The notes beneath the pieces are model-generated. The model made no database searches, was not told the DNA's origin, and was given only the letters and a program-made list of their open reading frames with translations. Of a DNA stretch of 64,000 nt, positions 28,674-35,769 are shown one piece after another. The position numbers and the translations under genes are program-made. The stretch comes from Maribacter sp. HTCC2170 (GTDB lineage Bacteria; Bacteroidota; Bacteroidia; Flavobacteriales; Flavobacteriaceae): contig NC_014472.1 of NCBI RefSeq assembly GCF_000153165.2, forward strand, positions 3,034,001-3,098,000, read 5' to 3'. The stretch's first letter is position 1. Every line of letters begins with the position of its first letter.

Positions 28674-29414
28674 ATGATTAAATTCTTTCGAAAAATTAGA
28701 CAAAGGTTACTTGTTGAAAATAAGTTCAGCAAGTACCTATTGTATGCCATTGGAGAAATTGTTCTTGTTGTTGTTGGAATTTTAATTGCGCTTCAGATCA
28801 ATAATTGGAATGAGGAAAAGAAAGACAATGCAGAATCAGTAAAAATTCTCAAAAAGCTACAAGCGGAATTTGAAACAAACAAAACTGAACTTGACGCCTC
28901 CATTCATTATCACCAACAACAACATGAAGCGGCAGTAAAGATTGAAGCCCTTTTTGACCCTAACCACAAAATTCCATCTGACACCATTGCAAATCAAGTA
29001 ATACAGCTTTTTGCCGATTGGAAATTTGAACCACGTCAAAGCATTACAACTTCTGCCTTAGCCTCTGGAAAAATAGCACTTATCAATAATGATTCGCTCA
29101 CTGATAATCTAAATACCTGGATGTATGCCATAAAAAAATATAATAATATTTTTTCTAGCCTAGAAAAACGAAAAGATGAAATGTGGGATGAGGTAAATGA
29201 AAAATACCCAATTAGAAATTTTGAACCTAATAAAGGTGTGAGTAATTTCAAAGGGGACCCTGAAGGTATTTTTACAAATCTAAAAAATGAGAATATTATT
29301 AGATTAATCCGTGACCAACAAGAGTTTATTGTGGTTTGGTGCAATGCCTTACAAGAAGATCATGAGGATATTCTACGTTTTATAAATTTGGAATTATCTG
29401 AAAAGGAACACTAA
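28674..29414 (+). CDS. DUF6090 family membrane-anchored protein, copy A
   Basis: The 246-residue protein starts with the strongly conserved block MIKFFRKIRQRLLVENKF followed by one transmembrane segment (about 23-41, YLLYAIGEIVLVVVGILIAL) and NNWNEEKKD. This N-terminus is characteristic of DUF6090 proteins found in Flavobacteriaceae. The remaining 200 residues are helical and charged (for example KILKKLQAEFETNKTELDAS), with no catalytic motif I recognise. Its stop codon is immediately followed by the ATG of a paralogue, so the two are a tandem duplication and one transcript. The pair is bracketed by displaced comM tails. Confidence 0.85.
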   Translation: MIKFFRKIRQRLLVENKFSKYLLYAIGEIVLVVVGILIALQINNWNEEKKDNAESVKILKKLQAEFETNKTELDASIHYHQQQHEAAVKIEALFDPNHKIPSDTIANQVIQLFADWKFEPRQSITTSALASGKIALINNDSLTDNLNTWMYAIKKYNNIFSSLEKRKDEMWDEVNEKYPIRNFEPNKGVSNFKGDPEGIFTNLKNENIIRLIRDQQEFIVVWCNALQEDHEDILRFINLELSEKEH

Positions 29415-30158
29415 ATGATAAAATTCTTCCGTAAAATTCGTCAAAAATTACTTACTGAAAATAAGTTCAGTAAATATCTCCTTTATGCCATTGGCGAAAT
29501 TGTCTTGGTCGTCATTGGGATATTGATTGCTTTGAATATCAATACATGGAATGAGGAAAAGCAAAACCAAAAAGAAGCCCATAAAATTCTATTACAATTA
29601 AAACATGAATTTGAAGCTAACAATGATTTAGTTGAAACAAGTATCGAATTTCATCGAACAAGGCTAAACGCAGTCGAAGGATTTATAGATGGGTTTGAAA
29701 CAACTAAAAATTTGAGTGCAGATTCATTAAAAGCCCTGGTTTCAGATTTGGGGTCAGACTGGAAATATGAGCCTGTAAAAAATATTATTGAATCGGTTAT
29801 CTCGTCAGGAAAAATCAATTTGATTGAAAACGATTCCGTTATCCAGGCCATTCGTTATTGGGGTACAGCAATTAATAAATATGATGATCTTTATAGGAGT
29901 CAGGACGACCTGTACAACAAAAACATATTACCTATTTTAACCGAAAATTACCCATTCTTCGAATTTGACCCAAAACATAATAGTAAGTTTGAGGCAAACA
30001 CCGATGCCATTTTCAAGAATTTAAAGAACGAAAACTCATTTCTTCTTATTGCAAAGGAAGCTGCTTTACTTTTATATTGGACCGAAAAAGGTGTTAAAGC
30101 CCAACAAGATGATATATTATCAAAAATTGATCAAGAACTAAAAGAAATGACCAAATGA
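29415..30158 (+). CDS. DUF6090 family membrane-anchored protein, copy B
   Basis: The 247-residue paralogue of the gene directly upstream starts at the next base after that gene's stop. The N-terminal block (MIKFFRKIRQKLLTENKF, then a transmembrane helix and INTWNEEKQ) is nearly identical to copy A. The rest keeps the same layout with lower similarity: EFEANNDLVETSIEFH corresponds to EFETNKTELDASIHYH, and SSGKINLIENDSV to ASGKIALINNDSL. Conservation of the segment around SGKIxLIxNDS in both copies suggests a functional site in the extracytoplasmic domain. Function unknown. Confidence 0.85.
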   Translation: MIKFFRKIRQKLLTENKFSKYLLYAIGEIVLVVIGILIALNINTWNEEKQNQKEAHKILLQLKHEFEANNDLVETSIEFHRTRLNAVEGFIDGFETTKNLSADSLKALVSDLGSDWKYEPVKNIIESVISSGKINLIENDSVIQAIRYWGTAINKYDDLYRSQDDLYNKNILPILTENYPFFEFDPKHNSKFEANTDAIFKNLKNENSFLLIAKEAALLLYWTEKGVKAQQDDILSKIDQELKEMTK

Positions 30159-30211
30159 TGATCTTCGATACCGCTATTTTGCAGCTGGTGGCAACATGAG
30201 AATTAAAACTT

Positions 30212-30280
30212 TCACCCCGACCACCCTTCTCTATCCAAACTACAATATAGAATCACTTCGCTATACACCCGAATGTGTAA
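30212..30280 (-). repeat. Displaced comM 3'-end copy 2 with palindromic end
   Basis: On the minus strand 30265-30212 reads YSEVILYCSLDREGWSG followed by a stop, again the last codons of comM with changes. By eye it matches comM at about 44 of 51 bases and copy 1 with about 12 differences in 70. TACAC-6 bases-GTGTA is at 30264-30279 in the same position as in copy 1. It lies between the DUF6090 pair and the NTF2-like gene. Confidence 0.85.
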
Positions 30281-30426
30281 TTCTGAATACACCATTAAAA
30301 GTGACGATAACACTTTACAAGTTCTTAGTATGAAATCAAACTGTTTATTTATATCATGAAACATGAATTGAATAATTCAGTATCTTGGTAAAGCATATAT
30401 TTAGTTACATAAATTGAAACACACAT

Positions 30427-30966
30427 ATGAAAAAATTTACGATTTTTATTACCGTAATGCTTACAATAAGCGTTGCAATTGCTAATTCGAGTAATCATAA
30501 AAACGACATAAACAGTAAAATAGAAACTTCAAATGATTCGTTACGCCTAGTGGAACTGGACAACTTCTGGACCGAGCTTTCGAGAACTGTAAGTGAGGGT
30601 GATTTTGAGGGCTACAAGGCCACCTACCATGACGATGCGGTTGTTGTGTTTACTACCGGAGAAAACAAAACATCTATGTCAATTACCAAAGCTTTGGCAA
30701 ACTGGAAACAAGACTTTATTGACACCAAAGCAGGTAAGACAGAGAATAGTGTAGAATTCAGGTTCTCACAGCGCGTAGGTGACGAAACCACTGCACATGA
30801 AATGGGAATTTTTGTCTTTCAATCAAATAATAACAGTGGTGAAGTCAATCCGAAGCAATTCATACATTTTGAGGCCTTACTCGTCAAACGTGATAACGCT
30901 TGGATGATGATAATGGAATATCAGAAATCTAAGGCAACTGAAGAGGAATGGGAATTATTGGAATAA
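30427..30966 (+). CDS. Secreted NTF2-like (DUF4440/SnoaL-type) protein
   Basis: The 179-residue protein has a signal peptide (about 1-20) and one NTF2-like domain (about 40-165). The opening helix LDNFWTELSRTVSEGDFEGYKATYHDDAVVV is typical of DUF4440/SnoaL-like proteins, in which a cone-shaped fold binds small ligands or acts as a simple isomerase or hydrolase. The last strand HFEALLVKRDNAWMMIMEYQ also fits. It is the only gene between displaced comM tail 2 and the intact comM, which it faces end to end. Substrate unknown; no catalytic residue can be assigned with confidence. Confidence 0.8.
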   Translation: MKKFTIFITVMLTISVAIANSSNHKNDINSKIETSNDSLRLVELDNFWTELSRTVSEGDFEGYKATYHDDAVVVFTTGENKTSMSITKALANWKQDFIDTKAGKTENSVEFRFSQRVGDETTAHEMGIFVFQSNNNSGEVNPKQFIHFEALLVKRDNAWMMIMEYQKSKATEEEWELLE

Positions 30967-31076
30967 TTATCGGTACGTAACTCTTTAAAAACAGGTAGTA
31001 AGGCTCATTTAGGTATTAGCATTCAACAATTAAAAATCAGCATTTATAGCTCATGGTTTTAATTTCAAAAATCCCA

Positions 31077-32612
31077 CTACCCCAACCACCCTTCTCTATC
31101 CAAACTACGATATTGAATGGCTTCGCTTATATGGTTTCCTGAGACTTCTTTGGTGTTCTCTAAATCTGCGATTGTTCGAGCAACTTTTAAAATACGGTCA
31201 TAAGCTCGTGCAGAAAAATTTAGTCTTTCCATAGCGTTTTTCAACAGTGCTTTTGATGCTTCATTTATTTTACAATGCTCACGAATCTGCTTTGTGTTCA
31301 TTTGCGCATTGTAATGCACATTCTCCAATTCCTTAAATCGCTCTGTCTGTAATTCCCGAGCTGCAGTTACCCTATTGCGAATTTCAACACTGCCCTCCCC
31401 TTTACGCTCTTCAGAGAGTTTCTCAAAGGGAACAGGTGTTACTTCGATATGAATATCGATCCGGTCCAATAAAGGCCCGGAGATTTTTCCTAAATAGCGC
31501 TGCATCTCAGCCGGAGAAGATGTTACTGGTGCATCAGGGTCGTTGAAATAGCCACTGGGACTCGGGTTCATACTAGCGACCAACATAAAACTACTGGGAT
31601 AAGTCACTGTAAAACGGGCTCTTGAAATAGTAACCTCTCTATCTTCCAAAGGTTGCCTCATTACTTCCAACACACCTCTTTTAAACTCTGGGAGTTCATC
31701 CAAAAAAAGTACCCCATTATGAGATAAAGAAATCTCACCTGGTTGCGGATATGCACCTCCACCAACCAAAGCAACATCAGAAATGGTATGATGTGGTGAC
31801 CTAAAGGGGCGTTGACTCATGAGTCCCATATTCTTGATCTTGCCTACCACGCTATGAATTTTGGTTGTCTCAAGTGCCTCATGCAAGGTCATCGGCGGTA
31901 AAATAGAAGGCAAGCGTTTTGCCAACATCGTTTTTCCTGAACCTGGCGGGCCAATCAGAATAATATTGTGTCCCCCAGCTGCGGCAATTTCCATACAACG
32001 TTTAATACTCTCTTGCCCTTTAACATCAGAAAAATCAAACTCAGGAAAATCAAGGTTCTTATAAAATTCGGCTCGTGTATCAACAATTGTTTCTTCTAAT
32101 TGAGTCCCAACATCAAAAAAATCTATGACTTCTTTGATGTTCTCTACCCCAAATACTTTTAAATCTGAAACTATAGCTGCTTCCTTGGCATTGTCTTTTG
32201 GCAATATGAAACCAGTAAAACCCTCTTCACGGGCCTTCACGGCAATGGGAAGAGCGCCTTTTATGGGCTGTAAACTACCATCTAAGGACAGTTCTCCCAT
32301 AATAACGTACTTCTCCAAGTTTTCTGATTGTATTTGCCCTGAAGCAGTTAAAATGCCCAAGGCCAGTGTTAGATCATAGGCAGAGCCTTCCTTTCTTAAA
32401 TCAGCCGGAGCCATATTAATAGTGATTTTTTTCCCAGGTATTTTATAACCATTGTTAAGGAGGGCAGCTGCAATACGATAGTTACTCTCTTTGATGGCAT
32501 TGTCAGGAAGACCTACCAGATGATACCCCACTCCCTTGTCTACATTAACCTCAACCGTGATTGTTGTGGCCTCAACGCCAAAGACGGCACTACCAAAAAC
32601 TTTTGTAAGCAT
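31077..32612 (-). CDS. comM: YifB/ComM family Mg-chelatase-like AAA+ ATPase
   Basis: The 511-residue AAA+ protein has an N-terminal Lon-protease-like domain (about 20-170) and a magnesium-chelatase-type ATPase core. Walker A is GPPGSGKT at 221-228, Walker B is GVLFLDELPEF near 300, and GPLLDRIDIHIEV near 385 holds the sensor/arginine region. A C-terminal helical domain ends YRSLDREGWLG. ComM is a hexameric branch-migration helicase that helps integrate DNA taken up by natural transformation in other bacteria. The 3' end of this gene is the source of the two displaced repeats at 28494-28563 and 30212-30280. It is otherwise intact. Confidence 0.93.
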   Translation of the reverse strand: MLTKVFGSAVFGVEATTITVEVNVDKGVGYHLVGLPDNAIKESNYRIAAALLNNGYKIPGKKITINMAPADLRKEGSAYDLTLALGILTASGQIQSENLEKYVIMGELSLDGSLQPIKGALPIAVKAREEGFTGFILPKDNAKEAAIVSDLKVFGVENIKEVIDFFDVGTQLEETIVDTRAEFYKNLDFPEFDFSDVKGQESIKRCMEIAAAGGHNIILIGPPGSGKTMLAKRLPSILPPMTLHEALETTKIHSVVGKIKNMGLMSQRPFRSPHHTISDVALVGGGAYPQPGEISLSHNGVLFLDELPEFKRGVLEVMRQPLEDREVTISRARFTVTYPSSFMLVASMNPSPSGYFNDPDAPVTSSPAEMQRYLGKISGPLLDRIDIHIEVTPVPFEKLSEERKGEGSVEIRNRVTAARELQTERFKELENVHYNAQMNTKQIREHCKINEASKALLKNAMERLNFSARAYDRILKVARTIADLENTKEVSGNHISEAIQYRSLDREGWLG

Positions 32613-32684
32613 ACTTCTATTAATTCTGTAGGCTTAAATGTAAGTAAAGATTTTATGATTTGAAGAGCGATGTCAAATAAAAAA

Positions 32685-34472
32685 TTACTCGACAGTAATT
32701 GTATTATGTAGTGAAACCGGCCTCCCGTAAATTGAAAAGCCTTCTAACTTAATTTCATAAATGCCCGGCACATCTGAAGTGAAGAAATCGAACTTATCCC
32801 CTGAACCCTCAAGTTTTACATTGGGTTCCCATAGTAATTGATATCGATAATCTGGAACATTATTATTGTCATTTTCCTGCCCCAAACCATAGTGTTGTTT
32901 AAAATATTTTTTGTTTTTACCAGGTGGTCTAAGCTGAAGTTTTGTCAAATAATCCTCGTTGGTCGTTTCGAAATAATCCTTGTTAAACGTTTTTATATTG
33001 ATTAATCCTCGATAACCTTTACCCGCAAGTTCAAACTTGTCCCTTACCACCATTATTTGTTCAATAATTTTAGAATCTAGCTCTACAATTCGTTTATGGC
33101 TTGTTATCAACATCCCATCAATAAAAACCAGGGCTCCTTGTTCTGGGCCTTCATAGGTGTCGAACAACCTAACATTAAAGATGAAATTATCGGGACCGTC
33201 CCTTCTAATAGAAGCAAAAGGCATAATTTCAACCATAGTTTCAATTAAGGTCGGAAATCTCGTATAATCATCTAAATTATACTCTTCTACTTCACTTCCC
33301 CAAAAAGGATTATCGGATTCGCTGGTAATAAGTGTATCAGGTCGTGCTTCGAAATAAGCATTTTCTATTTGGTTATGAATGCTTCTTTTCAATATCGACT
33401 TCTTCATTGTTGAGTCAATACTGAATTTTTTAAATTTAAGGTCCACAAATTTAAACGATGGTTCCTCTGTAATTTGAACTTTCAGCCCTTCCCTATCACC
33501 ATCAATTAGCTGAGCGATAATCAGTGGTTTGGTATATTTTTGAAATACGTCAATATAAAACTCCCCGTCCTCATCTGTAATTGCTGCTTTCAACTGAAAA
33601 TCATCTCCGGGAATTGAAATTGCCACTATTCTATCTGCTATACCAATATCTGGACTACTCGAGATGACTTTGCCTAAAACACGCTCCCCTAGCACCTCTG
33701 GAAGATGATTTATGTTTTGGTACTTAGGTAATTTTCCCTGGGTCAACACGCTATACTGTTCAATAAACTTTATTGGGTCTTTTCCCAATAATTGTGTTTT
33801 GAACTCCGATTTTCTTCGAACTGAAAGAAGGTAATTACCATAACCCGATGCACCTCTGAAATTTTTAATGTTCAATGTTACCTTGGCCCGCTTTGCATAC
33901 TCCCTTTTATCAGTTTCCAAAACAAATCTTTTGTCCTTTTCCGCTCTCTCATCCGAAGAGTATGTGCTTACATACTCATTTGATTTCATGCCACTATCAA
34001 GTATTGCGCTCTGGTTACTTTGATATGGGTTTATAATGCTTATATCCTCATGAAAAAAAAGATCCTGACTACCGTTGAGCATCCATTTTGTAAATCCAAT
34101 AAGCCTATAATTACCGGATGGCACTGAAGTAGGAACAAAAAACTCTCCTTGGCCTTTACTATTTTTTAGGCCAATTTTATGCTTAAAAACTGTTGTGCCG
34201 TCCTCAGAGACCAAATGCACATAAGCCAAGCTACTAATATCACTCGGTTGCTTGGTTTTATCGTTAAGACAAAAAACCGCGTAGTATAAATATTCTCCTG
34301 TAAATAATAAGGTAGTATTAACACCTACATATACCTTTTCGCTGTCATTGCCCTGGTACTTATCATATATAGAAAGAGATTCAGATTGACCATTGACAAT
34401 ACAGGCCATTAGCCCTGCAATAAAAAATAATAAGATGTTTTTGGTGCTCATTCTTAATATCATATTACTCAA
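32685..34472 (-). CDS. Secreted MG2-like protein with C-terminal TonB-plug-like domain, module 2
   Basis: The 595-residue exported protein has a signal peptide ending near residue 29 (IVNGQSE); the start may be a later ATG, as the first 8 residues are not hydrophobic. Residues about 35-150 look like an MG2/macroglobulin strand domain (YVGVNTTLLFTGEYLYYAVFCL ... GNYRLIGFTKWMLNG). Around 405-520 is a plug-like domain: LDDYTRFPTLIETMVEIMP, then FIDGMLI...LDSKIIEQIMVV...GYRGLINIKT, the order seen in TonB-receptor plugs, but no barrel follows. The ATG overlaps the DUF4249 gene by 8 bases. It is the last gene of the module and a paralogue of 38718-40499. Function unknown. Confidence 0.7.
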   Translation of the reverse strand: MSNMILRMSTKNILLFFIAGLMACIVNGQSESLSIYDKYQGNDSEKVYVGVNTTLLFTGEYLYYAVFCLNDKTKQPSDISSLAYVHLVSEDGTTVFKHKIGLKNSKGQGEFFVPTSVPSGNYRLIGFTKWMLNGSQDLFFHEDISIINPYQSNQSAILDSGMKSNEYVSTYSSDERAEKDKRFVLETDKREYAKRAKVTLNIKNFRGASGYGNYLLSVRRKSEFKTQLLGKDPIKFIEQYSVLTQGKLPKYQNINHLPEVLGERVLGKVISSSPDIGIADRIVAISIPGDDFQLKAAITDEDGEFYIDVFQKYTKPLIIAQLIDGDREGLKVQITEEPSFKFVDLKFKKFSIDSTMKKSILKRSIHNQIENAYFEARPDTLITSESDNPFWGSEVEEYNLDDYTRFPTLIETMVEIMPFASIRRDGPDNFIFNVRLFDTYEGPEQGALVFIDGMLITSHKRIVELDSKIIEQIMVVRDKFELAGKGYRGLINIKTFNKDYFETTNEDYLTKLQLRPPGKNKKYFKQHYGLGQENDNNNVPDYRYQLLWEPNVKLEGSGDKFDFFTSDVPGIYEIKLEGFSIYGRPVSLHNTITVE

Positions 34473-35769
34473 TCCAAAAATCTGGTACTATATTACTCCC
34501 CAGTTCAGTACAATCCCCGCAAACCCTTGGCACGGCAACGTACGGTCCTTCACATTCCTCAAATGGCCCCACTACCTCTGTTACGTACGCAACTAGGTTT
34601 TCATCAATTAATTGAAGTAACGAACGCCCGCAACTCCGATGTGGAAAGTCTGCATTATCATTACACAGAACATCATGCTCAATTTCTGGTTGAATAAAAT
34701 TGTTCTCACAATCTATCGGATAATCTGGCAGTTCAGCATCGGGGAAATAATCCTCGTAATTAAAAAATAAACGTTTTGATGATACTGAGGCAACCTCAAA
34801 ATATCCAAGAACCAAGTTATTTTCGGAATCTTCTGCCATCATATTACCTTCCAAAAATCCTGGCTGACTATCAGAAAACAAGTTTTCAGAAGTGGAAATA
34901 TCTTTTAATGTACTGAAATAGTTATATGCATCAACGGATTGAACATACTGTTTAACCAGAATACTATACCTATGTGAAATTGCAAAATCATCTGCAGAAA
35001 TAAATTTTATAGGATGTTTTTCAAAATTATTTTGGCTCTGTTGAGCAGTGCTACCCAATATGATTTGATTTGATTTTCTGTTCCCATAACAAATCTGCTG
35101 TTGGTCATCTCTAACTACAATATCAAGATCATATGTTAAAGGCCAACTGCATGGGTCATAATTGGTCAACTCAAAATCCAAACCAATATACTTAGGTGCT
35201 ACAATTTTGTATGTTTCTTCATATTCGTATCTAAAAAGAGCTGATGTATCACTACTTCCGTCTACAGAGATAAGTATACCAGCATCACCATTGAAATTTT
35301 CACTTTTATCTGCCCATAAATTACTCACACTTGCAACTCCATTAAACGCCTCAACTTTTGAGCTATACTTTTTTCCTTCATTAGTTGAAATCATTAGTTG
35401 GTATCCAACACCTGCTTGAGCAGCAAACTCATTATTAGAAATATAATGACCTTCCTCGGTTTCATTAAACAAATATTCATTCTGCAAATTATCTACTATT
35501 GTAACGGTCGCCCCACTTGCCTTGGCAATACTATCATTCTCTAATTTATAGGCATAAGATAATTTAACTTCCTGATGCTTTATTTCGTTCGTCAATAATG
35601 CGTCTACCACTAAATTTTTTCGGTTGGGGATAACAAAATCAATAGACTCTACGCAAGCATTAAACCAACCTACAATAATAAACACGCACACAAATCGAAC
35701 TACGCCACAAACCTTATCAGCAGTGACCGTTCGTTTTTGTTTACCCATATTTTTGTAGTTGAAAATCAT
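34465..35769 (-). CDS. DUF4249 lipoprotein, module 2
   Basis: The 434-residue lipoprotein has its acylated cysteine at C39 (GWFNACVES). The DUF4249 layout is clear: LVVDALLTNEIKHQEVKLSYAYKLE at the start of the mature chain, then beta-rich repeats with GYQLMISTNEGKKY, a central DFAISHRYSILVKQYVQS and a C-terminal VCGDCTELGSNIVPDFWIE with paired cysteines. Such lipoproteins are usually encoded directly after a TonB receptor and probably sit on the outer-membrane surface as its partner. The ATG follows the receptor stop with no spacer. A close paralogue is at 40512-41690. Confidence 0.85.
   Translation of the reverse strand: MIFNYKNMGKQKRTVTADKVCGVVRFVCVFIIVGWFNACVESIDFVIPNRKNLVVDALLTNEIKHQEVKLSYAYKLENDSIAKASGATVTIVDNLQNEYLFNETEEGHYISNNEFAAQAGVGYQLMISTNEGKKYSSKVEAFNGVASVSNLWADKSENFNGDAGILISVDGSSDTSALFRYEYEETYKIVAPKYIGLDFELTNYDPCSWPLTYDLDIVVRDDQQQICYGNRKSNQIILGSTAQQSQNNFEKHPIKFISADDFAISHRYSILVKQYVQSVDAYNYFSTLKDISTSENLFSDSQPGFLEGNMMAEDSENNLVLGYFEVASVSSKRLFFNYEDYFPDAELPDYPIDCENNFIQPEIEHDVLCNDNADFPHRSCGRSLLQLIDENLVAYVTEVVGPFEECEGPYVAVPRVCGDCTELGSNIVPDFWIE

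Noticed and set aside
28494-30280. Idea that the comM tails are ordinary terminator or promoter repeats
   Set aside because: They translate, with stop codon in place, as the comM C-terminus in the same orientation, which generic intergenic repeats would not.
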